64,000 nt of DNA, taken from positions 744,001 to 808,000 of the forward strand of contig NC_087071.1 of assembly GCF_963678635.1 (NCBI RefSeq), read 5' to 3'. The position numbers were made by a program, and so were the translations under genes. This DNA comes from Symsagittifera roscoffensis. Taxonomy: Eukaryota; Xenacoelomorpha; Acoela; Convolutidae. Position 1 is the stretch's first letter, and each line of letters starts with the position of its first letter. Under the pieces are notes generated by a model that made no database searches, had not been told where the DNA came from, and was given only the letters and a program-made list of their open reading frames with translations. Shown here piece after piece: positions 1-11,660 of this stretch.

Positions 1-878
1 TCTTTTCACGTTTTTTGGCTTTTTCACAAGATTTCTCATTAGTTTTGGAGGAAAACACTGAAAACCTTACTCCTTTTTAAAGAATTAAACTCACCTTTGT
101 TACTATGATGTAATTTTGATGATATTTCCCAGATGATAAATTCCAGTCGCACAGTTCCTCTCAACCCGGAAATTTTAAAACACTTCAACTTATTCTCTAA
201 CCACGTTAGTGAAAATTGAAGCCTTATTGAAACTGATAGCAAACAATAAGTAATTGGCCTAACGAATCTATCTGTAATTGAATAAGTTTTTTGAGATCTT
301 CAAGTAAAAAAAATCGGTGTTCAAACAAAGTATTAGTTTGTTTAGCCGTTACAAGTAAGACCAAATGCTCAGCACATGTATAAGATATGCTCAGTTTAGA
401 ATTGCTGCATCGAAAAATTTTCTACTTCATGACGTGCACTTTGAAATGTGAAACTCAAAACTATGTAAGTGATTATGAAATCATTTCCGTGATCACGTAA
501 CTCTGATCCAGTCATTTTTAAATGAAATTTACCATCTTTTGTAGGATTGCCTAAAAAAGTCATGTTATCAAGCTATGTCAGCCAGGGGTTTTTCAGCAGG
601 TACATTGAGGCGGGAAAAATAAATTAACTCTGAATTTTGGAAAAATGAATAAGCTTTGAATTTCGAATAAAAATGAATAAACTTTGAAATGAAAAAACTT
701 TGAATAAAATTTGAAATATAGTTTAAATTCAAATTCGCGCGCGCGAAACTATCCTTTTTGTCTGCAGTTGGTAGACGAACAGTTATGTTTCCCTATTTTC
801 TGTAGCATTTGATTATAAGTTGAGGTCACTCGACTCTACTTTTTTCTAGTAATCAATTGCTTAACAAAATTCCGAAAA
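1..878. other. AT-rich stretch, no gene recognised
   Basis: No coding pattern or recognisable repeat family is visible here. At about 640-715 there is a short imperfect tandem repeat of a GAATAAACTTTGAA-like unit, and a run of alternating CG (GCGCGCGCG) lies near 737-745. The short open frames are AT-rich and lack any family signature. Confidence 0.6.
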
Positions 879-1164
879 ATGATCAAATGCGATTTTTGTT
901 CCTTGACATACGCAAAAAACAGCAATAGAAGTCGCCCTGAGCGTGACAAACGTTTAGTTACAAACTTCCTTATTGTTTTTAGATGCAATTTGTTGTTCAT
1001 TCACAGCTCAAGTGCTCTCAAATTTACAAAAACATATTCTAAACACTCACGATCAACTTGGAGGTGTTTGTGACTTTTGTCATTTGGGCTGTCCTTTGGG
1101 CTTTCATTCGCCAAAAATATTATCAATTCATTTACTAAAAACTCATGGTCTACCTGTTATATAA
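879..1164 (+). pseudogene. Zinc-finger fragments, possible N-terminus of the DNA polymerase gene
   Basis: Two overlapping short frames encode cysteine/histidine pairs typical of C2H2 fingers: CDFC early in the first frame, then from about 973 a segment with LQKHILNTH and CDFCHLG followed by H-x4-H (HLLKTH). The frame changes between the two, so the gene is broken. It lies just upstream of a decayed type-B DNA polymerase on the same strand, and similar finger regions can precede such polymerases in transposon-encoded proteins, so the two may be one ancient gene. That link is inference; it could also be an unrelated zinc-finger gene relic. Confidence 0.35.
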
Positions 1165-1389
1165 TAAGAGAGCTGCCTCTGCTGACTTAGCTACTACAAG
1201 TGCTGCTGCTGATGCTGCTCTCGGTGATGTGTGTGCTGCTGATGAAGACGAAATCAACGGCAGAAGTCTTCAAAAATGTAGTCTGCTTTTTTTGTTGTTC
1301 AAGAGATAAACGTGATCAGCGGAAACCAACCAACGCATGTCATTTGATTGATCTTTTGCTAAAAAATCTTTAGATTCTAAAACTCACAA

Positions 1390-3057
1390 TGGAACGTGTT
1401 GCAGAAAGACTTAGAAAAGTTCAGTTCAGCGCTATTTTGGGTTTGGTAAGAGCAGTAATCAATTCTAGTAAAATAGAGCTCAATGAGCGATTGAAATTTA
1501 TGCAAAACTCCGACATGAACCAGTGATGAGCTTGGAATTGGAAGATGACGAGCTTTTTTTTGAATTGGTCAACAAATTGCAAGCACTTTTGGGGACTTTT
1601 GCATTTTATGGAAGCGGTTGAGTTTTGCAACACATGATTCAAGTTTCTGTTAAAGTTGCAAAGTTTTCTCCAATACCTGGATCGGCTGATATTGACTTGC
1701 TTTTTCGAATTCGAGAAATCCAGAATGTGATAAACATTAGAAATGACGACGATCAATCTATTTCGAACTTTGCTATATGACTGCTTATAGTCTCAAGCAT
1801 CAATTGGAAACTTTGAACAACTCAACGATGTACGTGACTCAACAAATGTGTTCCAGTACTAAAAGGGAGACTTGTTGCCTATGTGTATATCAAAACGACC
1901 GAATAATGTTAGCAGCACTGAAATTGAGATATTTGACATGGACTTAAATCTCTTGTATGAACCTGCAAAGCATCACTATGTACTTATAACCGATTTGCTA
2001 CAACTCCTCTGTGAAAATTATGTAGAAACTGTTTTAACATTAGTTGGAAATATGAAGCGCATGAGCAACACATCCAGTCTCGTGAGGATCATGAACCTGC
2101 CCTTATAGTGATGGTTTCAGTAAAAAAAAAAGGTACCAACCGATACGAGTTCGAAAACCTTCAGGTCCTATGGTTTTTGCATCATTTGTGATTTGTTTCT
2201 GCTTTGAATCTTTTCTAAAACCTGTACATTCTTGCCCTGATAATCTTTCGCGACAGCCCTACTTCTTTGATAATGACAGCTCTGATCAATGTATGAAAAA
2301 GTTTCTCAACCACTTGCAAGAATTAGCGGAAGAGATATATGGAATCCGTGGAAATCAAGAACCTTTGAACAAAGAAAAAACCTCAACATGTTGCATTTGC
2401 TGTATACATTTTACCAATGAGCACAAAAAATGTCTTGACCATTGCCATTTTCTGGAAAGTTTCTGAAATGGGAAAATGGAAAAGCAATCTAGCAAGACAA
2501 GCTGTGAATTTTTACCCAGTCATTGGACATAACATCCAGAACTATGACCTTCACCACATTTTTCTCGCATTGCATGATTGCGAGCCAAACAGTACAATAA
2601 TTGTTATACCCAGCATTGATGATTAATATATTTTTTAAGCATTGGAGTCCTAATTAAAAAGAAGGAAGAACGGTACCGATTCAAAAAATTTCAAGTAACT
2701 CATATTTATTGACTCATACAAAGTTTTAAAATCTTCCTTGCAAAAATTGGTTGATAATCTACCAGTGCAGAAAATGTCGATTTGAAACAACTAGTCTGCA
2801 AACGAGATGGAGGAGAAACGATGTCTGATACAAAAAAAATCTCCCTTCATTCATACATGGCTAATAGAGAAAAGTTTGCAGAAAAAATTGCCTCCCTTGC
2901 AACATTAGTCCAATGTTTTGAATGGAGGAAAAGTTGAAGTTTCAGAAGCGGATCTGGAACATGCAAGGAAATTTTTTAGAGAGTTCGAATGTCAAACTTT
3001 GGAGGGTTATCACAACTTGTATCTCATACATCTTCCTTACATCCTGCAATGGTCTGG
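1390..3057 (+). pseudogene. Decayed type-B DNA polymerase (Polinton/Maverick type)
   Basis: Protein-primed family B DNA polymerases of Polinton/Maverick transposons replicate the linear element. Fragments in changing frames follow the family order. About 1640-1790 has a KFSPIPGSADIDLLF-like segment then INIRNDDDQS. About 1950-2010 has the HHYVLITDL segment. 2170-2466 has SCPDN and a cysteine/histidine cluster CCICC...HKKCLDHCHF that matches the C..C...DHCH signature. 2417-2626 has GHNIQNYDLHHIF, the exonuclease-region N..xYD motif, then IPSIDD. 2918-3050 has a segment matching the conserved HA..F.EF.C.TL..YH.LYL stretch. Many stops and frameshifts interrupt it and the palm domain with the DTD motif is missing; it stops at the edge of element C near 3.06-3.1 kb. 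Family assignment rests on these remembered signatures. Confidence 0.6.
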
Positions 3058-3104
3058 ACTCATAGTGTTGTTTGAGGGCAGTCTCTCAAGGTCAGCAAGC
3101 CGTA

Positions 3105-5313
3105 ATGCGTAATGATGTGGTAGAGCTGAAGTTGATCCGTGCTGCTATCAACCAGTCCAAAGCTACGATCGGGTACAGTCCAATTGCTGACAGGCTTGCT
3201 CCATTCAGCATTCTTATTGCATCAGCTGCAAATCTCATTGTTTGAAGGTTCATTTTCATCAAATCTTGCTTGTAAATATGCCAAGGTGACGATATCGGTC
3301 TCGACCACATTAGGGAACTGCTATCTGGAGGTTGCTCTTCCCTGCTCGTAGACGTCGTCGATTTCGTCGTCTCCGATCTGGTGCCTGAGGTTGTATCTGT
3401 CGTCTGATTGACTGGTCCCAACCTACGTCGGGGATGAATGGTCCTTCTCGCTGGCGGTTTACACAGTAGATTCAACACTTCAGACCTGGTTTCTTGCTCA
3501 CTCGAGCTCTGCATCACTTGCAGCACGGCTGGGACTGTTCCCAAGCGTGTCTCCAGATTAGGAAGCACATTGGTTGATATCGACAACACGTTCCTCACTT
3601 CTTCCGTTCTCAGTGCTCAAGTGTCGATTAATCCAACCTCTAACTCATCCAATCGCTTCTGGAAAACACGGTTCATCCAGGACTGTCCTTCTATACTGTC
3701 GAAGTGTATTCCGTCAGTGATGAATCTGGCTTGACCCAGAGCTCTCAGTTCATGCTCCAAGTGCAATAAGATTATTCCTCCAGCATGCGACTTGTCAGAT
3801 TACGCACGATGTTGTTCAACCTAACGACTCTTTAATTGTGCCTTCTACCTGTGTATGATTGTGTTCTCGTACTCATCGGTATGGTGCAAACGGTCAGCAC
3901 CACGCACTGAAATTTTGCCACACTGCAATAAACAAGCACACCAGCATTGCCCCCCATTGGGCTTCTTCTGAGTCCGATTTCTGGACACGTTGTTTTTGAC
4001 AAATAGAATCATGACGACCACATTTCTGCCTGGTCACATCAATTCAGCCAATCGATACAGCTGGGCTACTGTGGCACCTTCAAATGCCATCACCTTAGTG
4101 ATCCACGAGGTTCTCAAGTTCTGCGAAACTCTCTGTAGACTATCGCCCTATATAAAATGCGACATTCCACGTTGTGGTTGCTGCATGTTCATCGCTGGAC
4201 ACCAAGTTGAGCGATTGAATCATGCTCGAATGTCCTTATCTGGGACTCTTGTGAAGCTGTTTTTAATCTGATCGTTCTTCTGTATGTCAAATACACGCGA
4301 CATTTTTTTCATAGGCGTTTACTTATCTTTCTGTTGGAGGCTTTCACTGTCCTCGTCATCCTAGCAGCTCCTGTTTTTATCGCCACTTCTGAGGAGAGCT
4401 TTACTCTGCCACTATCATCAACTGTTCCATAGGGTGCGGAACCTGGCCCACTCCTGTTGACAACGAGTCCACCAGAGGTTTCCACCAGCAGCATCAACGT
4501 TCTCTCCACAACTGGATCACATAGGGTGTCGCTTGGGTCCAGGATCGTCGTTTTACCGGGTCCTGTTGACACTTGCACTTGTGTTATCTGACTTACCTCG
4601 CGAGGCGCCAGAGCTCCATCGGGTACTGCCCACAAGTAACACTCCCTGCAGGTGATAGTCTTTCGGTTTTTGCTATTCCCAACTGTTCCGACCGCTCCTT
4701 ATATTCCTGCCTCAAGCGTTCCATCTCTTCTTTTTGTTTCTTGTTGCGGTCCTCAAACAATATCCTCCAGATATCTCGGTTTTCTTCAGTTCTGGCCAGG
4801 GTTTTTCTCACGTGGTATAGCTCGTTTCTCGTTTAGCTTGTCTGTACTTCTTCTTCCACCCTGGTTCTCTCGGCAGGCACTGCAGCTTTCAACTGTGAGC
4901 TAGACGAGGCAGCTTCGCTACTCATTTCCTGATGGAAAGCTTGATTTCTACTCCTCCGACGGGGCTTTGGCCTGGCTGGGAGAGGCATCTCTCCCAGCTG
5001 GCTCATCCTCGTAGTAACCACACTGGATCGTGCGCCAAGTCGCTTCCCAAAAGAGTTCCATTTCTCCATCGAATAACAGGCAGACGTGGGGGATCCAGCA
5101 CTCCTTTCTCCCCCAAGCCGCCATCAGCAAGGCTTCCGTGAAGCGGTTCCCACGGTTGTCATGCTCAAGAATGTTTGTCAGAGCAGCCGTTAACATGGCC
5201 ACATCTGGTTAATCCTGGGGGTAGTAACTTTCCAGTAGCCTACGATAGAGCTCGTCTATGACTGGATCTACGTAAACCTCGGATAAATACATCAGCTCAT
5301 CGAAATTGTCCAT
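3105..5313 (-). pseudogene. Element C accessory ORF2 (coiled-coil/SGNH protein), decayed
   Basis: The start codon (complement of 5311-5313) opens a protein beginning MDNF, as in element A at 25816. The next frame (5202-4948) has the conserved AMLTAALTNILEHD segment (A: LLTALINILGHD), and 4811-4593 has a charged coiled-coil segment (RKTLARTEENRDIW, RLRQEYKERSEQL). 4635-4309 gives the DPSDTLCDPVVERT block, matching A (DPSDTLGDPVVEQT). 3598-3092 gives the RRRLGPVNQT and SSLMWSRPISSPWH stretches shared with A. At least four frame changes occur. The C-terminal end is cut off at the element boundary. Function is as for element B ORF2; this copy is not functional. Confidence 0.7.
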
Positions 5314-5773
5314 TCTGATTATTGAAGTCGGTACGTTAATTTTGCAATAAGTTGAGGTTCAAAAATTAAATTGATCAATCAGGATCTAAAAACAAAGAAA
5401 TGACTATCGCATGGTTCATCAGTGCTCCGAATTATACTAAAACGTATTTTAAAACAGTCAGATAAAAATAATTGATCTTAATGTATATTAATTTCAATTC
5501 AGTCTAAAATCTCAGAAACTGATCTGAGAGTGGACAGTCCACATTTTTGGATCTATCCCTAGAATTATCGTTTGAGCATTCGTGGTCACCAACGCCTCCA
5601 AATCCAAGATCCTATTAACATATAAACATAACACAGAACACATCCTATACTCAACCTACACTCAACCTATACTCAAATATTACCTCTTCTGTAGATACAC
5701 TCATATGTTTGTCTAAAATATTATATGTATCAGCGCGTATAGCTGCCGAGGATGCTGTCGTCATCTGTTTGGG

Positions 5774-6205
5774 TCATACACCGGAAGCGAGAGTTCTTTC
5801 ACTCCCCTCTCCAGCAAGATCTTCAGGGTCCACACGCTGCTTCTCCGTCACCCTCGTCAACAAGAAGCATAAGTACTTCCATGGCATCTGCGAAGCCGCC
5901 GGTGGCAGAGCTGCTACACCCCTTATTCCCGGTCTTTGCTTCCAAAAAAACTCAATGTTATTGTATTCTCTCCTAGAGTCTGCTGCTAATGCTGTTGCAA
6001 AAGTCGTATCCGCAGTAATAGCTATCGCATACGTCCTCTCCGTAAGTATGAAATTGCTGTCCATTAGTATTATGCTACTTGAGAATTGATTTGACAAGTT
6101 AAAATATGACTCTACTATTCTCCCTTTGCCTGGTTCTCTAGGGATTTCATCCGTTTCCGCCTCTAAATTACCTGTTCCTCTTGCAGTTTTAAATTTTTTT
6201 GACAA
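5774..6205 (-). pseudogene. Element C Pol C-terminal macro-domain-like module
   Basis: This 143-residue frame aligns along its length with the same module in A (24.83-25.42 kb) and B (45.0-45.54 kb). Shared stretches include ITAD in the N-terminal half, EFFWKQRPG, AALPPAASQ and KYLCFLLTRVTEKQRVDPEDL. The frame is lost shortly after DPEDL, so the last strand/helix region lies in other frames toward 5.7 kb. See the element A entry for the reasons to compare it with TARG1-type macro domains. Conservation across three diverged copies is the main evidence that it is a real domain. Confidence 0.55.
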
Positions 6206-7160
6206 GCCCTACAAACACCCACTAACCGGACAATAATATCCATTGACATCCCCGTCGATCGCATGCCGGATACTAAGTTGAGTTTGGACGCAGAAATTAA
6301 CAATGGCCCTTCCTGGGCTGCCAGGGAAGAATCATGTTGGTCATTCCTTATGTTTTTCATGCTCTCGCGGTCCGCGTAGTGAACGTGACACTGGTTTCCT
6401 AGAGGTCTAATGTCATTTCATTCAACCACTCAGAGACGAGCAGGTTCGTCAATTCTTTTTATGTAAAACTGCTGCTGTTCGTCGCCAAATTCCACTTCTG
6501 GCTTAACCGATCATCGTTCCATTCTTTGTCTTGATCGTCGACAATGTCTACTTCCTGTGACACGGTTATCTCCTCCAGACCCACAAGATCTTCTACTAAA
6601 TGTTTCAGGTCTATCATGTCCACTATGAAGTCGTCTCCCTAAGGGTTGTACTTCTTTGTGGGTCTTGCCCCGTCAATTTGTCGTGTCTGCGTCGAAAAGG
6701 GTAGGTCCCAATCTTCTTCTGCATAGGGTAAGGTTTCCTCATCCGCCTCAGTTATTTCATTAATAATGCTAGGACGGCGTGCTTGTTTCTGGATCTAATG
6801 CCTCATTATCATCGTTCTTTTCCCTGGTTCCTTTCTCATTGATTTGCAAGCAGGGTCCATCATGAGGTAGTCGCCCTCCTCCATGTCTCCAGGTATACAC
6901 CAGTCTTCTGTGGATGGGTTAAGTGGTTATGTGTTTTCAAAGTGCTCAATTCGGCCGGTACTCAGTCTGTAGAAACGTGCATTTTCGTTATCATGAACGT
7001 CCCCTCCATTTCTTTAAGAGTTTCTTTGTTCTTTTCGGCGAGATAACGTTCTGAAAGACCCACACTTAGTCTCCTACTGAGTACGCTTTTGCACCAGCTG
7101 CTTTCTTATTAAACTTTTTCCTCTGCCTCGCCTGAGCTTGTTGCGTGTTGCGCCTACATA
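6206..7160 (-). pseudogene. Element C acidic Pol extension downstream of integrase
   Basis: On the minus strand this stretch matches the element A region 24.06-24.82 kb. The KKYNP block and the sequence around 6540-6690 (DFIVDMIDLKHLVEDLVGLEEITVSQEVDIV, read in pieces) correspond to the A protein segment DDFVVDRIDLKKIM...ITVSQEIDIV. The reading frame is broken many times. It joins the integrase C-terminal domain to the macro-like module. No catalytic signature is visible. Confidence 0.5.
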
Positions 7161-7512
7161 AATCGTTTAGCTCCGGCTGACGTCTGATCAAATCCCTTGC
7201 ATAGACTTGTGGCGATTTCTTCTTTCTTTCTTACTCCGGATAAAAGAAAGTCAGAGGTGAAGCCTTTACATGTCCAGTCAACATCATATGCGAAGTAATT
7301 CCTGTGGTGGAATGTTGTGTAATGTTGTAAGCTCCCATCACTTGTGTCAAATATCTGTCCCAATCAGTCATGTATCGGGAACAATGCACCCTCAACATCG
7401 ACACCAAAATCCGACACCAAACAGTGTTTCTTCTAAGCCATTCGTTTGGGGATTGTATTGCATGTCGTAGAATGAGCCTGAGCTACTTGAGAACGTCTCA
7501 TGAGCTCCTTAA

Positions 7513-7548
<36 letters not shown>

Positions 7549-8650
7549 AGCATTTCCGTTGTCTGTTTGGAATATCATCGGGCATCCATGTCCTGCAATC
7601 CATGTCCTGATCAGATGATCGCACACCTCCTCGGCTGAGGCAGTTACGCATAACACGGCCTCTGCATATTATCTGAAGCGATCGATCATCACCAAGACCT
7701 GATTATAGCCATTGACTGTCATAGATATCTTCTGGTACCACTTCACTTAACTCGGATGACTCGACTGACAATAATGGAAAACTCAACTTCCTGAAAGATA
7801 TGCCGTAACCCACTTCTCGCACGACTTCTTTATCCCAGGCCTCTCGGATCGTTTCAAAATCCTATGGTATACTTAATCAACTCCTTGATGGCCCATCTGA
7901 TCATTTTACCTGAATAAAAATTCCGTTTGATAGAGTTGCGGCTACACCATCGCTTTGTTTTTCTATAGGACATTGTCCTCTTCACTACTTTTCCAAGCAA
8001 CGATGGATATACCGTTGCTGGTTCAGATATAACCTTCCCTATTTTTGCATAAAGTACAGTGTCAAGATTTGGGAACTATCTTTTTTCAGATCTCCTTTGT
8101 CTGGTGCCCCAATTTCGATCCACCTTTTCAAGCTACTTGTCATGCTCTTTTTAGTCCGAGAGTCTGTATCTCGCCATCGAATATGTCTTCATAGCTCTCA
8201 GGTTATTGTTCAACTTATCGAACTGATGCGCGACATTCTCCATCTTTACACACCAAAGCTTTGCCAAGGGCTTTGTCTCCTCTTTAAATGGTTCTAGGTC
8301 TATTCTGACTGCTTCCTTGTGCGGTAATAGGCTCATCAAACGTTTTAACACCACTATCATCTCCAGGTCATCTGCCGCGTTATCAGAAACTTTCTCGCTC
8401 GGTAACAGGTAGCGATCACTACCAGGGTTCTGATAGACCTCCTTGTTTGAGTCTCAACCAGTGTTGTTTGGTACGCCAACTCTGACAATTCTGATTCCGT
8501 GCTCGAGTTTCTGTCCGAGTACGTGTCAATTTCCGATCCCTTCGAGGTGTGTTCGACAGAAAAGTCTGTCTGAGAGCATGTCTCCACGATTCTGATGTGC
8601 ATTATCCACTCATCCATCTAAACTCTTTGGACAAAACTTTGTCCAACTGG
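7161..8650 (-). pseudogene. Element C integrase region, heavily decayed
   Basis: Frame 8360-8151 (LLPHKEAVRIDLEPFKEET, WCVKME, MKTY, ARYRLSD) matches the pre-integrase linker of element A (22.6-22.8 kb). 8617-8357 matches the preceding acidic linker (TYSDRNSSTESELSELA). Below 8.15 kb the sequence still follows element A through the zinc-binding and core regions, but only in short broken pieces. The fragment near 7363-7154 has YAKD-type remnants of the core end. No complete DDE triad can be read. A (CT)n microsatellite interrupts it at 7517-7545. Confidence 0.5.
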
Positions 8651-8891
8651 TCTTGTCCATCTACGTATCCACTTCCTCTAAGGCCCGACTTTTTTCTCGC
8701 TCTGAGTTTGTGACTCGTCTACTATCATACCCTGATCGGACGCCTCTAAAGTGACTGTCTTATTCCTAGTCGCAACCTCCTGTTCTTTTTTTCCTGTACG
8801 ATATCCTCATTAAAACGCTTTGAGGAATTGACGATAAGTGTTGCTGAACTACTGTCTTAAAATCCCTTTCATTTTCTTTGTGTCGGTGTCT

Positions 8892-9812
8892 TTATGGTTT
8901 TATCCGTAACTTGTAACTGACTGTCAGCAAAGCTATGGCTGCTGCCCATTCACGGTCATCTCGAGTCACCTCTCCCTCCAACAAACCACCCAGCATCTGC
9001 ATCTCGTCTGGTGTGATCTGCACCGTTTTGTCTAGCAATGAGAGGCTCTTCATGTTCATACAAGAGAGTTCCTTTTGAACACGGTTTGAACGTAGCACAG
9101 ATCCAATGCATTTGGTCCTTCTTGGAAAAGATCTTAATCTCTGTCGCTTTCTCCACTGGTAATTTAGGAATTCCGGGTATAGGCTGTCCTGACTTGTCCA
9201 GCCATCTCGTCATTTTGTGCTTGATTATCATATGGTAGTTACCCAACCTGACTGTCCATCGACCTATTAAGCTCTGTTCCATCGAGTAAGTTTTCAACCA
9301 GCGTAAGGCTCGGTTGTCCACTCGCAACTTAAAGGGCACTCCCCAAGTAGCCGCTAAAAGGGCACTCCCCAAATTAAAGGGTTGGTGCACCGTATTTCAT
9401 CCCTTGTCGCTCAAAACCTTACTGCCGTATGCATTCGGACGGATAACTGTTCTTCCATTCCATTCTTGCTCCTGATCCAGTAATCCGGAGATAGCTACAA
9501 CTGAAGCATCAGTTTTGAGAACAAACATGCATTTATCCGTGGGTATGCCTAGCACTGGCGCTTCGATAGCTCCCGCTTTATGTTCTCGAAGGCTTCCGGC
9601 GCACCTTTTTTCCATCCCAATTTTTTTTTACCCGTGTTGCTCATCATCTGCTGCATCGGGTAGACTTTGTCTGCGTATCCTTTTATGATCTCGCGATAAT
9701 AAATTGCAAGCTCTAGGAAGCTCATCAATTGCGCGTCCGTTTTGGGGGCCTCCCATGTTAACACGGCCTCCACCGCATCCGGATCCGCCCTCACTCCCTT
9801 CTCGTCTACCAT
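8892..9812 (-). pseudogene. Element C RT thumb and RNase H
   Basis: Frame 9812-9549 carries the RT thumb/connection (GVRADPDAVEAVLTWEAPK, then YYREII and a KGAPEAFENIK stretch). Frame 9615-9397 has the RNase H start LKTDASVVAISGLLDQE, where the Asp of KTDAS is the expected first catalytic residue. Frame 9390-8956 has the RNase H end LRVDNRALRWLKTY...IGRW..RL..Y, with the VDN Asp typical of Ty3/gypsy RNase H. Reading frames change at least twice. Elements A and B lack this domain through deletions, so this is the family's only RNase H evidence in the window. Confidence 0.7.
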
Positions 9813-9820
9813 TTTCCCAG

Positions 9821-10380
9821 CTACTTTATTGAGTCACTAAGGTTCGCAAATCGCGAGGGTTTGCATTTCAAGCCAGCTCTTTTCATGCAGTCAAAGACTT
9901 CATCGAGTGTTTCAAGGTGGCACTCCAAGGTGGGTGTAGCTGTCACTACGTCAGCCACACAGCACATCACGAGATTCCCATACTTCTTTGCTATGCTGGT
10001 CGAAGCCTGAGCCATCAGTCTTTGAATGGTCGCCGTCGAATTGCATAAGCCGAAGGGCATCCCCTTCCACTGGTACAAGCCTAACTCAATTGCAAAAGCG
10101 GTCTTTTCTTTATCCTCTTTTTCGTAGCAGAACCTGATAGAAGGCAGAACCCAGGTCCAGTAAAGTGAGAAAGGCTCTCGTCTATGCGTGTTTTTGGGTG
10201 AGCGTCCTTTATAGTCACCGCGTTCAAGTAGAAAAAGTCGCAGCTGAATCTTAGCTGTCCTCTTTTCTTCTTGGTCATGACAACCCCACAAGTCCAAGGT
10301 GACATCGAGGGTTCTATCATGTCGTATTCGAGCAGCATTTCCATTTTCGCTCTGCACACCTCCGTTTTATGAGGTGTCAT
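9821..10380 (-). pseudogene. Element C reverse transcriptase fingers/palm
   Basis: Frame 10380-10081 starts the RT (MTPHKTEVCRAKMEMLLEYDMIEPS, read in parts; PWTCGVVMTKKKRGQLRFSCDF), corresponding to conserved Ty3/gypsy finger motifs. The overlapping frame 10357-9821 has ELGLYQWKGMPFGLCNSTATIQRLM (motif B), then MCCVADVVTATPTLE where the catalytic YVDD box should be. Here it reads CVADV, so the first catalytic aspartate is lost. A frameshift separates the two halves. Not functional. Confidence 0.75.
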
Positions 10381-10541
10381 TCGCCTCGCTCCCTCCCTGC
10401 GAGGAACGGAGCCTTCTTCTAGATCATTCTCTACTCATCAAAATTACAATAACCAATATCTGCTTTATGTTTTGCAAAAAAACCGTCTGCTTTCCGTTTT
10501 CCTTCCCTATCCTTCTTCTTAGTTGCTCTATCTCCTGGACT

Positions 10542-11345
10542 CTATTTCATATGAAAAGGGGCGTTCCGGGTTCGAGCAGCTTTTGATATGGTCCGTAGAC
10601 TTCCAAGAAACGCCCGTGAAATTTCCTTATTCGAATGCCACCCGGCTCGCACAGCTCTCAATTCAGTGCGTGGCTCTGCTTTCCCCAGATAATCCGCATA
10701 AATATCCAGATGCCTTGTGGTAAACTCCAAAAGTTCACTTAGATTCCTGATTACCTGGTGTCCCGCCGCCAAGATTATTGACTGTATCTTGCTTCGTTGC
10801 GCACCATCCTGAATTTCTGTCCGGAAATCCAATTCAACTTCATGCTCAAACTACTCTCGGTGCGCTGTTATTGAGTTCTCTCATTTTCGAGTTCGAGCCT
10901 TATTTTTTGTTCTATTTTCTTTAATTCAAGGCCATTCGAGGCATTTCTTGCTGCAGCCTTATAGTTAATCTTAAAACCGTTAGCTGCGGTTTTAGGCTCT
11001 GTTCCACTCGTTTCTTCTATAACGAGTTGTATCTCCTTCATAGTCAGCTCCTGCGGTTTCGCCTTCCCCCGTGCTTCCGCCTCACTCATCAGGGGTGCCT
11101 TGCCGGCTGTAAAGCCTGATAGAGCCTCTTCAAGCCTCGGATAATTGTTGTCAGCATCCCAAAATTGCGGGCAATCTGATTCAAAATTGCCAAAAAAACA
11201 CCAGGGGCCAAATTTTACAATTAATTCTCTTATAAAATCTCCCTGATCTATGACCGACGCTTTTTCGTCTTCAAGGCTAAAACCGATCGCTTCCACTAAA
11301 ACATAACCTCCAACTAATTGATTCAGAAGCATATTAGGAGGTGGA
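10542..11345 (-). pseudogene. Element C nucleocapsid/pre-protease region, protease deleted
   Basis: Frame 11473-10868 contains AIGFSLEDEKAS, then FGPWCFFGNFESDCPQFWDA, a zinc knuckle whose second Cys and His are replaced (element A has CFFC....H....C). Frame 10832-10542 has SKIQSI...HLDIYADYL and PRTELRAV, matching A at about 20.0-20.14 kb. It then passes within about 40 residues into the sequence corresponding to A near 21.2 kb (upstream of RT). About 1 kb holding the protease is therefore missing, a clean internal deletion. Confidence 0.6.
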
Positions 11346-11660
11346 AAATCGTTTTGCAAGCAGAACTGGGACTTCCGGTGAGTGAAGCCTATATTGTGCC
11401 AATGAATGCAAAATCCTAGGTGTGATCGGTCATGGCAAACTTCTGTGGGAGTCATTATCGCTACACATGTCAATGGTGGAAGCGTCTAGCCACAGAGTGA
11501 TGATTGATAAGGCCTTCTCCGTACTCAAGTGTGTACGAGAAATCTAGCGACTTTGAAAAGCAGAGCACGAGTGTAAAGTACTCAATAACGCCCCAGCTGT
11601 GGACTAGAATGATTCTCCCAAAAGAAGCTTCTCCGCTGGACAATAGGCGTACGATGAATC
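11346..11660 (+). mobile_element. Inverted fragment of the family's last accessory ORF
   Basis: On the plus strand this 0.3 kb stretch matches element B 53.5-53.75 kb (accessory ORF5). Shared features include GLPVSEAYIVP (B: GFPMSEAYGLP), the HMSMVEAS segment, and a run encoding IDKAFSVLKCVR (B: IDKAFSVPKCVR). It abuts element C at about 11345 but has the opposite orientation, so the two form an inverted junction. The coding frame is broken. Confidence 0.6.

Larger units (their letters stand above)
3092..11345 (-). mobile_element. Element C: truncated giant Ty3/gypsy-type retroelement
   Basis: Read on the minus strand from 11.35 kb down to 3.1 kb, the pieces follow the order seen in element A: nucleocapsid region, RT, RNase H, integrase, Pol extension, macro-like module, spacer, then the SGNH accessory protein. 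Both LTRs, most of gag, the protease and all accessory ORFs beyond the SGNH protein are absent. The left end breaks inside the part that follows the SGNH domain (equivalent to about 28.06 kb in element A). Many frameshifts and stops show it is dead, yet it is the only one of the three copies that keeps RNase H. A (CT)n run of about 29 bp at 7517-7545 lies within the integrase part. Confidence 0.8.

Noticed and set aside
1421-1756. Minus-strand 111-codon frame
   Set aside because: The plus strand carries recognisable polymerase islands (INIRNDDDQS) across the same bases, so this frame is a shadow.
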